Positions 1 through 8,007 of a stretch of DNA of 44,635 nucleotides are shown here, in pieces (the first letter of the stretch is position 1; the number at the start of each line of letters is the position of its first letter). Origin of the DNA: Thermoanaerobaculia bacterium (GTDB lineage: Bacteria > Acidobacteriota > Thermoanaerobaculia > Multivoradales > JAHEKO01). A program made the position numbers and the translations under genes. The DNA lies in assembly GCA_945787525.1 (NCBI GenBank), contig CALZJC010000018.1, forward strand, positions 1 to 44,635, written 5' to 3'. Below the pieces are notes generated by a model. That model ran no database searches and was not told where the DNA came from. It saw nothing but the letters and a program-made list of their open reading frames with translations.

Positions 1-533
1 CCGTCGGCCACCATCGCCGTGGCGCCGGTAGCGTTCTCCTCGGCCGGCTGGAAGAGGAACTTGACCGTGCCCGGCAGCTCCTCGCGCACCGCCACGAGTG
101 CCTCCGCTACGCCGATCCCCACCGCCATGTGCACGTCGTGGCCGCAGATGTGCCGCACCCCGGGCGTCAGCGAAGCGATCTCCGGGATCGGATCGGGCAT
201 CATGCCCAGTGTGGCGTCCATGTCGGCCCGGAAGCCCACCACGCCCCCGGGCTGGCCGCCGCGCAGCACGGCCACGATGCCGTGTCCACCGACCCCGGTG
301 GTCACCTCGAGCCCCAGCGCCTCGAGTCGCTCGGCCAACACCTTCGCCGTACGCTCCTCCTGACCCGAGATCTCGGGATGGCGATGGAAGTCGCGGCGCA
401 GCTCGATCAGATCGTCGCGCAGCGCCTCGAGCCGGGCGGCAAGCCTGTCCACCGGAGGTGCGGAGACGGCGGGCAGCGCCACGACCGTGAGCAGTGGCAG
501 AAGCAGCGAAGCGGTGCGGCAGAGTGTCGGCAA
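1..533 (-). CDS. M20-family amidohydrolase/metallopeptidase, N-terminal part (truncated by window edge)
   Basis: Minus-strand frame open to window edge reads ...DDLIELRRDFHRHPEISGQEERTAKVLAERLEALGLEV...GGHGIVAVLRGG...VGFRADMDA...HICGHDVHMAVGIG...VKFLFQPAEEN; typical M20 motifs (FHRHPE, GHD, FQPAEE). TTG start at 533 with an AGGGAG SD upstream and a signal-like N-terminus. Confidence 0.85.
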   Translation of the reverse strand, partial: MPTLCRTASLLLPLLTVVALPAVSAPPVDRLAARLEALRDDLIELRRDFHRHPEISGQEERTAKVLAERLEALGLEVTTGVGGHGIVAVLRGGQPGGVVGFRADMDATLGMMPDPIPEIASLTPGVRHICGHDVHMAVGIGVAEALVAVREELPGTVKFLFQPAEENATGATAMVAD

Positions 534-723
534 CGGGGCCTCCCTTGCGGTTCTGAGCAGACCTACGAGGAGGAGCGGCCGGGAGTTTCTGTAACGAGTT
601 GGAGCCAGGAGGGACAGAGCCCCGGGATTGTGAGGAGCCTGTGGAACAGTCGGCGCAGTACTACGTGTTGCACGAGAAACTGTGCTAATCTCGTTGCCGC
701 GCACACTGGAGATCTCGAGCGCA

Positions 724-957
724 ATGAAGACCAACGTGACCCTCAAGCTCGACGCCGACCTCCTGCGGGAGGCGAAAGTGCTCGCGGCGCGCAGAAACTC
801 CTCGGTGAGCCGCCTCCTGGCGGATCAACTGGAGAGGCTCGTGCGAAGCGAGAAGTCCTACGAGGCTGCGCAGAAGCAGGCCCTGGCCTGGCTGGCCAGT
901 GGATTCGACCTGGGCTGGACCCCGCCGAAGGATCGTGGCGAGCTCCATGAGCGCTAG
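724..957 (+). CDS. VapB/ribbon-helix-helix-like antitoxin
   Basis: MKTNVTLKLDADLLREAKVLAARRNSSVSRLLADQLERLVR...; RHH-like N-terminus, overlaps a downstream PIN-domain gene. Confidence 0.8.
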   Translation: MKTNVTLKLDADLLREAKVLAARRNSSVSRLLADQLERLVRSEKSYEAAQKQALAWLASGFDLGWTPPKDRGELHER

Positions 958-1369
958 CTACTTCGTCGACACCAACGTTCTGGTCTACGCCCACGATCGC
1001 GATTCGGGCCGCAAGCACCGCCAGGCCACGAAGCTTCTCGAGGAGCTGTGGCGGGACCGTTCGGGTGTGCTCAGCACCCAGGTATTGCAGGAGTTCTACG
1101 TCAACATCAGTCGCAGAGTCGAACGGCCTCTTTCCCGGACAAAGGCCAGCCGGCTGCTGAATGTCTATCTGTCATGGGCGGTAATCGTGAACGACGGAAC
1201 CTCCATCCTCGAAGCCCTCGATCTGGAGCGCCGCTACCGGCTCTCCTTCTGGGACGCCCTGATCGTTCAGGCGGCAAACCGCGCCGCAGCCAGCGCGCTC
1301 TACTCAGAGGACCTCAGCCACGGGCAGCTCTACGGCGCGGTGCCCGTGATCAACCCATTCCTCGACTGA
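947..1369 (+). CDS. PIN-domain (VapC-like) toxin
   Basis: MSASYFVDTNVLVYAHDRD...LSTQVLQEFYVN...LSFWDALIVQAA...LYSEDLSHGQ: PIN acidic motifs; overlaps antitoxin stop. Confidence 0.88.
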   Translation: MSASYFVDTNVLVYAHDRDSGRKHRQATKLLEELWRDRSGVLSTQVLQEFYVNISRRVERPLSRTKASRLLNVYLSWAVIVNDGTSILEALDLERRYRLSFWDALIVQAANRAAASALYSEDLSHGQLYGAVPVINPFLD

Positions 1370-1413
1370 GTTGCCCGGCAGGGCGGCCCCACGAGCGTTA
1401 TGCTGGACACCGC

Positions 1414-1503
1414 GGAGGGGTGGCTGAGTGGTCGAAAGCACCGGTCTTGAAAACCGGCGTCGGTTCACGCCGACCGTGGGTTCGAATCCCACCCCCTCCG
1501 CCA
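1414..1503 (+). tRNA. tRNA-Ser(UGA)
   Basis: GGAGGGG acceptor pairs with CCCCTCC, D-arm TGGCTGAGTGGTCGAAAGCA, anticodon loop CTTGAAA (TGA), long variable arm, T-arm GTGGGTTCGAATCCCAC, encoded CCA. Confidence 0.96.
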
Positions 1504-1785
1504 GATAAGCTCCAGTTTCAAATGCACTTACAGCTTACCTGCGTCGTCGTTCAAGACTGTCCTTTCGGCACCACCCAGAGCTTCGTTGCACTGATCGAAG
1601 GACACCTACCTCCCGACGATGTGGCTGGGTAGCCTTCCCCCTTGACTGAGGCTCTGACGGCCGTGGCCGCCCCGAAGGACCGAGGACAGGGCTGAGCCCG
1701 GCGCGGAGCAGATCGGCCCCTTGAGCGGCGGCCAGCGGCCCTGAGACGGGGCTGAACTAAGTGCAGCTGGGTCTTGCGGGACCGC

Positions 1786-2442
1786 CTACTCGTCCGAGGT
1801 CACTTCGGCAAATACGCTCGCTGCCCACTCCCGGTCGATCTCCACCCAGCCGGTCTGGTCTTCCTCGCCCTGCGAAAGTGAATCGAGGAGTCTCTCGCCT
1901 GCCAACGACAGTGAAGCCCACGGCACACTGAGCCCTTGGCTCTCCTCGTTCACCAAGTGAGCGAACTGGACAGTCGTCTCCTCGTCGGATTCGTGGAGGC
2001 CGTCGTAGAGGAGTTCTCCTTCTTGGAAGGACGGCTCCTGGAGGCGGATCAAGAGCTTCGAGAGTTCGGTGACCCTATCGTCGAGTCCATCGTCGAAGAT
2101 CGAGATCTTCTCTATCAGCTCGTTGAAGCTCCGGACACGTCGCCTCATCAGGGAATCTGTGAAGACGCTCATCGGCCCGGACAGGAATGGGTCTTCGGGG
2201 ACGGGGTCGTCACCAGGCAGAAGCCAGATCATGAACTGCTGGTTCATGTCGTGGAAGAGCATCGGCCCGACCACTTCCGCCGTCTCGCCGCACTTCGAGC
2301 AGCAGAACGTCGTCAGTTCCCTGGAGAGGAGTTTCTCCTTGAGTTCAGGATCGAGTGAGACGTTCACGCTGTCGTAGTGCGTGAACGGCTGCTCGTGGCC
2401 GCAGCCGGGACAGGAGAGGTTGTCCTCAGAGAATCGGGTCAT
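1786..2442 (-). CDS. CpXC-domain protein
   Basis: N-terminus CPGCGHEQPFTHYDSVNVSLDPELKEKLLSRELTTFCCSKCGETAEV: paired CxxC motifs typical of CpXC proteins. Confidence 0.8.
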   Translation of the reverse strand: MTRFSEDNLSCPGCGHEQPFTHYDSVNVSLDPELKEKLLSRELTTFCCSKCGETAEVVGPMLFHDMNQQFMIWLLPGDDPVPEDPFLSGPMSVFTDSLMRRRVRSFNELIEKISIFDDGLDDRVTELSKLLIRLQEPSFQEGELLYDGLHESDEETTVQFAHLVNEESQGLSVPWASLSLAGERLLDSLSQGEEDQTGWVEIDREWAASVFAEVTSDE

Positions 2443-2449
2443 GGCTCAG

Positions 2450-2788
2450 CTAGTCCTCGTGGAAGTTGGCGACCGCCTCGTTCTCGTCATCGAAGACCTC
2501 AGGGAACTCCACCTGTGCAACCGCTAAGATCTCCTTCAGCTCGCTGGGGAGGTGGACCACGCTGAGCGTCGCTCCGCGCTGGACGAGACCGCCATAGCAG
2601 GCGACCAACTCCCCGAGGAACAGGCTGTCCGAGGAAGTCACTCCCTGAAGATCCAGCAGGATCTTCTTGTCGCCCGAGTCGATCAATGTCGAGAACAGCT
2701 CGCGGAGCGCACCGGAGTTCGAGTCACCGACTCTGCCCCGAACATCGACAACTGTGACGCCTTGCCGTTTTCGTCTCGTTACCTTCAT
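2450..2788 (-). CDS. STAS-domain protein (anti-sigma-factor-antagonist-like)
   Basis: VTVVDVRGRVGDSNSGALRELFSTLIDSGDKKILLDLQGVTSSDSLFLGELVACYGGLVQRGATLSVV; STAS pattern including Ser-rich motif. Confidence 0.8.
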   Translation of the reverse strand: MKVTRRKRQGVTVVDVRGRVGDSNSGALRELFSTLIDSGDKKILLDLQGVTSSDSLFLGELVACYGGLVQRGATLSVVHLPSELKEILAVAQVEFPEVFDDENEAVANFHED

Positions 2789-2826
2789 CTCTCGGGCTGG
2801 CCTTCGGTCGGCTCTAGTATGAACCC

Positions 2827-3672
2827 ATGAGACTCGCCTGGGCGACAGATCTGCATCTCGATTCCGTCGAGCGATCCGACGTTGATCGGTTTTGCAGCGA
2901 TGTACTGGCGTCTGATGTGGCCGGACTGCTCCTTGGAGGCGACATCTCTCAGGCGCGGGACCTGGTCCACTGGCTGGAGTTCTTGGATTCTCAGCTTGAG
3001 CTTCCGATCTACTTCGTTCTCGGGAACCACGACTACTACGGCAGCGACATCTCGGCCGTCCGGTGTCGGGTGGCTGGTCTAGCGTCGCCGACGCTCCTTT
3101 GGCTCCCTTCGACTGGCTGCCTCACGCTGACCGAGAACGTCGTCCTGGTCGGGCACGGAGGGTGGGGAGACTGCCGCATCGGCGATACCGACAACTTCGA
3201 GATCTTGACCGACTACCTTGCGATCAGAGATCTCAGCGAGACGGTTGAGCGCCAGGATCTGCTCACCGGTTTCTCGGTCAGGGCTCCGCTCCGGCAGAGG
3301 TTGGCGTCACTCGGGGATGATGCTGCGGGTACGTTGCGGCCCCATCTGCTCGAAGCGGCTCAACCCGGCAAGACCGTGTTGGTCCTGACGCATGTGCCCC
3401 CTTATCGAGAGTCCTGCTGGCACCGGGGAAGGATTTCGGATGAGACTTGGCTTCCTGGCTTCACTTGCAGGGCTGTAGGTGATCTCCTGACGGAGGTGGC
3501 CGCCGAGATCCCGGAGTCGAAGTTCACGGTGCTCTGCGGCCACTCGCACGGGACCGGCTACGTGCGGATGCAGGACAACCTGGAGGTCTACACGGCGGAG
3601 GCAGAGTACGGGCGCGTCTTCTTCCGGATCGTGGAGTTGATTGGTCGAGAGGTGGCCCTCAGAGCCCCGTGA
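2827..3672 (+). CDS. Calcineurin-like metallophosphoesterase
   Basis: ATDLHLD...LLGGDIS...FVLGNHDYYG...VLTHVPPY...LCGHSHGTG: canonical metallophosphoesterase blocks. Confidence 0.92.
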   Translation: MRLAWATDLHLDSVERSDVDRFCSDVLASDVAGLLLGGDISQARDLVHWLEFLDSQLELPIYFVLGNHDYYGSDISAVRCRVAGLASPTLLWLPSTGCLTLTENVVLVGHGGWGDCRIGDTDNFEILTDYLAIRDLSETVERQDLLTGFSVRAPLRQRLASLGDDAAGTLRPHLLEAAQPGKTVLVLTHVPPYRESCWHRGRISDETWLPGFTCRAVGDLLTEVAAEIPESKFTVLCGHSHGTGYVRMQDNLEVYTAEAEYGRVFFRIVELIGREVALRAP

Positions 3673-3711
3673 CAAGCGCCGGATCGAGGTTGTCTGTCAC
3701 CCGGTCAGCTC

Positions 3712-4677
3712 CTAATCAAGGCCGTCGCCGCTCAGAAAATACAGGCTCCCGGACTTCCGGAGTTCTCCATCAGTGCAAGCTCGCTCGAAGGCCGCCAGTA
3801 CATCATCTTCTGATTCAAACCCGTACTCGGACAGCCGACCCCGGACAAACTGTGTCAGAAAGCCGGGATCTATCCCATCGATCTCGCCGTTGTCTCCGAA
3901 ATCGAAGTCGACCCGGCTCTGAGGACCTTCGACGAGGCAGCCGTACCCATGCTTCATGTATCGCCTCCCGTCCGGGAGCCAACCCGACTGCGGAGAGCAC
4001 GAAAACAGGGCCGCCCACTCGATGTTGCTTGTGGGGCGGAGAACGCCAGCGACTTCGAGAAGCCGGACAGCTTCAGCTACCGCCCGTCGATAGTCTGCGA
4101 TCAACCGTTGAAATCCAGCGTCCATCTCTAGTGGTCCGACGCCGCCGGATCGAGATTGCCTGTCACCAGTCGGTTTGTGGAGAGCTTCTAGAGCTTCCTC
4201 GCGGCTGTCGTAGAACCTCATCAAGGGGCCGACAGAATGGGGGAGTACAGAAAGCGGAGGTAGCTTCAGGACCCCGACAATCGCTGCTTCTCGGTGCCTA
4301 GCCTCGACGACTGCCTGCGCCGGATCACCCAACGCTTCTGAGTCGAAGTGAGTCTCTTGACTGAGGTCTAGGACGATGAGAGGAGCCTCATCGTTCGAGA
4401 CAGGAGGCGGAGGTGGAGGTAGCCTCAGGACCCCGACAATCGCTGCTTCGCGGTGCCTAGCCTCGACGACAGCCTGCGCCAGGTCGCCCAACGCTGCTAA
4501 GTCGAAGTGAGTCGCTTGACGGAGGTCTACGACGATGCGACGAGCCCCATCGTTCAAGACCCCCGTCACGGAGTCCTCAATGGAGGCGGGCGACTGGTGG
4601 GAGAGATCCCCACTGACGTTAATGACCACCACGTCATCGAGGTGCTCGATTCGGATTGTTGCTGTCTGTCGGCTCAT
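3712..4677 (-). CDS. STAS-like protein with internal duplication and C-terminal DUF6896-like domain
   Basis: Start at MSRQTATIRIEHLDDVVVINVSGDLSH; two STAS-like half-repeats (THFDLAALGDLAQAVVEARHREAAIVGVLRLPP / THFDSEALGDPAQAVVEARHREAAIVGVLKLPP), then MDAGFQRLIADYRRAVAEAVRLLE... Confidence 0.65.
   Translation of the reverse strand: MSRQTATIRIEHLDDVVVINVSGDLSHQSPASIEDSVTGVLNDGARRIVVDLRQATHFDLAALGDLAQAVVEARHREAAIVGVLRLPPPPPPVSNDEAPLIVLDLSQETHFDSEALGDPAQAVVEARHREAAIVGVLKLPPLSVLPHSVGPLMRFYDSREEALEALHKPTGDRQSRSGGVGPLEMDAGFQRLIADYRRAVAEAVRLLEVAGVLRPTSNIEWAALFSCSPQSGWLPDGRRYMKHGYGCLVEGPQSRVDFDFGDNGEIDGIDPGFLTQFVRGRLSEYGFESEDDVLAAFERACTDGELRKSGSLYFLSGDGLD
4252..4561. repeat. In-frame tandem duplication, period 159 bp, inside the STAS/DUF6896-like gene
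   Basis: GGAGGTAGC[T/C]TCAGGACCCCGACAATCGCTGCTTC... occurs from ~4256 and again from ~4415; offset exactly 159 bp (53 codons). Confidence 0.85.
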
Positions 4678-4876
4678 CGGAGCCTGAGACGAGTGTAACG
4701 CCCCGCGTTCCCGAGTGACCACAAGGGCATGGACCCCGATCTCTACCGGCCCCGCTTCCTCCTCGCCGCCCTGCGGAAGATCCACGCCCCGCCCGCCACC
4801 GAGAGGCGGCTGCTGGCCGCGTTCAGGAGGCGGTGACGGAATGCAATGCGGTGACAGGGTGACGGAATGACGGAAT

Positions 4877-5057
4877 GCGGTGACAGGCTACTCATTGAGG
4901 CCGAGGTTTGCGGCCCGTGGTATCAAACTGGGGAGCACGTCAGCGCACCGCGCTGCGTCACGCGGCACCCCTGGAATGACGACTCGGCAAAGCGAGCCAT
5001 CGTTTGGATGGACGGAAACGGACGTCGGCTCTTGGGTAATGAGTAGCCTGTCACCGC
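4877..5057. mobile_element. MITE-like element copy 1 (181 bp, perfect 20-bp TIRs)
   Basis: Left end GCGGTGACAGGCTACTCATT (4877-4896), right end AATGAGTAGCCTGTCACCGC (5038-5057), exact reverse complements; second near-identical copy at 6464-6645. Confidence 0.85.
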
Positions 5058-5304
5058 TGTCCCGCCCAGCGTTTCGTCTTGCCGCCGGTCTGCCGTAGCG
5101 CGCCGACCCCGGCGACCGGCGCAATTGGCGGCGGCAGAGCCAGCGCCGCACTGGCTCGACTCCGCGCCGGCGACGCAGGCGGAGACGTGTGCGCACTGGG
5201 GTAGCCCGCCGCAGGGGTCTCAGATGGAGCCAGAGCGGGTGGTGGCGGGATGGCTTCCCGGATGGGCTAGAATTCGGGCCAGTTAGCGCAAAAAGGAGGT
5301 CATC

Positions 5305-5391
5305 GTGCGGGGCAGAGGGGCCGGTCCGCTTGTTCTTGGTTTCGTTCTCGCCGGACACGTTGCTACGCAGAGGTCGGTAGACGGCGGTTAG
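5305..5391 (+). CDS. Possible 28-aa leader peptide upstream of the kinase-like gene
   Basis: Strong SD AAAAAGGAGGT then GTG; MRGRGAGPLVLGFVLAGHVATQRSVDGG stop TAG, 3 nt before the downstream ATG and in the same frame. Confidence 0.4.
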   Translation: MRGRGAGPLVLGFVLAGHVATQRSVDGG

Positions 5392-5394
5392 TCG

Positions 5395-6351
5395 ATGGCT
5401 CCCTCGCGTCTCCTCGTCTCGGTACTCCTGCTGGGTGGGCTGCTCTTGCCGCAGGAAGCGGAGCTCGACGGCTTCAGATTACTGGTTGAAGCGGCGCGGC
5501 TGCTGGGCGACGCAGGCCTCGGCGGGCCGATCTGGCTCGACCCCGAGGGCAACCCGTTGCCGTTCGTCACCGACGCGGAAGTGGTCGACTTCCTGGCCAC
5601 CGCACGGGTGATCGACAGGCGGGAAATCGGGCACGGGATCACCAACCCCGAGCAGCTGCTCTTGGAGCGCGACGGCACTCGCGCCCATGCGGTCTTCCAC
5701 GACGTCAACGTCCACAAGACGCGGCAGCAACTGGACGGCCAGCTGGTGATGTTCTTCCGTGACAGCTACACCAATAACGTGGCCGCCTATGAGCTGAGCC
5801 GGCTGCTGGGGATCACCAACGTGCCACCGGCAGTGGTCCGAAAGGTCGGCTCCAACAAAGGCTCGGTCCAGATGTGGCTCGAGCAAGCGATCGAGGAGGT
5901 CGAACGCCGCCAGCGAGGTATCAATCCGCCGGGGACCTGGCGTCTGGCGGGGGCGGACATGTGGGTCTTCGACAACCTGATCAACAACATCGATCGCACT
6001 CAGGAGAACTTCGTCTACGATTCGCAGTGGAACCTCTGGTACATCGACCACACCCGAGCCTTCGGCCGCGGGCGCCGGCTTCCCAGCCCTGAGCGTGTGA
6101 AGCGCTGCTCGCGCCGCCTCTGGCAGGCGTTACGAGAACTGGACGAAGCCGAGGTGCGGAGGGTGCTGCAGCCCTATCTGGGCACCTACGAGATCGCCGG
6201 CGTCCTGCATCGGCACCAGCGGCTGCTCACGCTGATCGAAGAGAGGATCGCCCAGCGGGGAGAGGAGCGGGTTCTGTTCAGCTATCGGGACCCCCGGCCG
6301 CCCGTAGTCGTGCAGACCGAGAACGTGGATATCCCGGCGCCGCCGCCTTAG
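5395..6351 (+). CDS. Exported FAM20C/HipA-like (atypical kinase-fold) protein
   Basis: Signal-like N-terminus MAPSRLLVSVLLLGGLLL; DNLINNIDRTQENFVYDSQWNLWYIDHTRAF resembles the catalytic/metal-binding N-x-D-R...N...IDH region; FRDSYTNNVAAYELSRLLGITNVPPAVVRKV resembles the N-lobe. Confidence 0.6.
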   Translation: MAPSRLLVSVLLLGGLLLPQEAELDGFRLLVEAARLLGDAGLGGPIWLDPEGNPLPFVTDAEVVDFLATARVIDRREIGHGITNPEQLLLERDGTRAHAVFHDVNVHKTRQQLDGQLVMFFRDSYTNNVAAYELSRLLGITNVPPAVVRKVGSNKGSVQMWLEQAIEEVERRQRGINPPGTWRLAGADMWVFDNLINNIDRTQENFVYDSQWNLWYIDHTRAFGRGRRLPSPERVKRCSRRLWQALRELDEAEVRRVLQPYLGTYEIAGVLHRHQRLLTLIEERIAQRGEERVLFSYRDPRPPVVVQTENVDIPAPPP

Positions 6352-6463
6352 CTAAACCGGCTGCGGGTTCTACTCGCTGCCGTGCGCGAGCCGACCCCAA
6401 CGCCAGAATCCGACTGGCAGACACTGGCCGAGTTCAAGCGGCCGTGACCGAGGTTTGCGGAAT

Positions 6464-6645
6464 GCGGTGACAGGCTACTCATTGGGGCCGAGGTTTGCAG
6501 CCCGTGGTGTCAAACTGAGGAGCACGTCAGGGCACCGCGCTGCGTCACGCGGCACCCCTGGAACGACGAGTCGGGCAAAGCGAGTCGTCGTTTGGATGGA
6601 CGGAAACGGTCGTCGGCTCTTGGCTAATGAGTAGCCTGTCACCGC
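6464..6645. mobile_element. MITE-like element copy 2 (182 bp, perfect 20-bp TIRs)
   Basis: Same TIRs as copy 1 (6464-6483 and 6626-6645) and near-identical interior. Confidence 0.85.
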
Positions 6646-7005
6646 TGTCAGCGCAGGTGAATCCTGCAAACCAGATGGTCGCGGGCTGGTCACACACAAG
6701 GGGCAATCGAGGCGGGAACACCCTGGCGGGGAGTTCACATCTTTGCCTGCCGAGGCGGTTGATCAGTGACAGCCATGACAGTCGAACAGGCTACTCGCCA
6801 GCTCGATGCATGGTGTTCCGAGAGCCAGGGAACCAGACCACTCGAGCTGGATCCCGGACTGAGGCTCACAACAGAACGGGGTTGGACCATGAGCCACGGG
6901 GCACCTGGCCACGGGAGGTCCGGGCTATCCGAGATCTCGACTGATATGGGCGACTTATCGGACTTGATACCTCACCTGGCTTGGCGAGCCGGGGCCGCCC
7001 GGGGC

Positions 7006-7329
7006 CTAGCGAATCCGTAAGTGGGCGTCGTTTGCGCCGCGGGGCACAGGAATGGCTTTAACGCGACGCCCGCTGCGGGTCCACCACGCTTTGACGATTC
7101 GGCCCCGGCCTCCGACCACCAGCCAGGCAAGGTGAACGTCATTGGCACCTGGCGGCGCTAGATTGGGACGGCCGATGTTCCTGCGATCTCGCGTGAACTG
7201 AAGGATCGCGCGCACGACAATCGGCTTCTTCGCCGGCTTCTTGGCAACCCTCTTCTGCGCGACCTTCTTCTTGGCGACCTTCTTCTTGGCGGTCTTCTTC
7301 TTGGTGGCTCGCTTCTTGGCTGCTGGCAT
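7006..7329 (-). CDS. Lysine-rich histone H1-like small protein
   Basis: MPAAKKRATKKKTAKKKVAKKKVAQKRVAKKPAKKP... then RAILQFTRDRRNIGRPNLAPPGANDVHLAWLVVGGRGRIVKAWWTRSGRRVKAIPVPRGANDAHLRIR. Confidence 0.65.
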   Translation of the reverse strand: MPAAKKRATKKKTAKKKVAKKKVAQKRVAKKPAKKPIVVRAILQFTRDRRNIGRPNLAPPGANDVHLAWLVVGGRGRIVKAWWTRSGRRVKAIPVPRGANDAHLRIR

Positions 7330-7568
7330 TCGAGCACCCCTTTCGGTTTTGATCACGCAGTCGCTCTCTGCGTAGTGCGCAATCAAGTATGTACTCACCA
7401 CACTATAGAGCTTCGACATGCAGGACGCCATGCGCGGCTGGCCGGGCTGTAGGTGCATCTGGCCTCCTCGATGTCGAAGCCCACCTGACCGGCGAGGTCG
7501 ATCTGCGGTTCAAAGCGGACTTCTTCCCACTCAAGCGTTTCGCCGACGCCAGCGCGCAAGCGGGGCCG

Positions 7569-7659
7569 ACAAGGTCCCACCCCAACAAGGTCCCACCCTC
7601 AAGAAGGTTCCACCCGAGTACCCCCAAGAAGGTTCCAAGAAAGGTCCCACCCGAGTACC
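7569..7659. repeat. Degenerate short tandem repeat (AAGGTCCCACC / AAGAAGGTTCCACCCGAGTAC units)
   Basis: Direct reading: caaggtcccaccc caacaaggtcccaccctcaagaaggttccacccgagtacccccaagaaggttccaagaaaggtcccacccgagtacc. Confidence 0.7.
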
Positions 7660-7698
7660 GGAGCAGTCGGCTCGGCGAGTCTGGAATGCGGTTGAAAT

Positions 7699-7860
7699 GC
7701 GGTGACGGGCTAGTCATTGGGGCCGAGGTTTGCGGTCCGCGGCATCAAACTGGAATGCGGTGACAGGCTACTCATTGGGGCCAAGGTTTGCAGCCCGCGG
7801 TGTCAAACTGGGGAGCACGTCAGGGCACCGCGCTGCGTCACGCGGTACCCCTGGAACGAG
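7699..7860. mobile_element. MITE-like element copy 3: tandem left-end units then truncation (no right TIR)
   Basis: GCGGTGACGGGCTAGTCATTGGGGCCGAGGTTTGCGG...TCAAACTGGAAT at 7699 followed 58 bp later (7757) by GCGGTGACAGGCTACTCATT...; homology with copies 1/2 ends near CCCCTGGAACGA (~7858). Confidence 0.8.
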
Positions 7861-8007
7861 GACCCCATGCGGCCATTTCAACCCTTCCTGCCTGACCCAG
7901 CCACCTAATCCATCCAGGCCGACCCAGACCCTTACCCGGCCAACTTAGGTCGTTTCAACTGGCGTCTTGCCCTGAAACGGCGGCAAGGCGGCGTGTTGAG
8001 GGGCCAG

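Noticed and set aside
129-950. 273-aa plus-strand ORF
   Set aside because: Antisense to the M20 gene and out of frame over the antitoxin; no motifs.
1304-1492. Minus-strand 62-aa ORF across tRNA-Ser
   Set aside because: Overlaps the tRNA in antisense (MGFEPTVGVNRR is a well-known tRNA-Ser antisense artefact).
7389-7763. Several 60-124-aa ORFs across the tandem repeats and element copy 3
   Set aside because: Translations are driven by repeat DNA; overlapping frames on both strands, no supported start.
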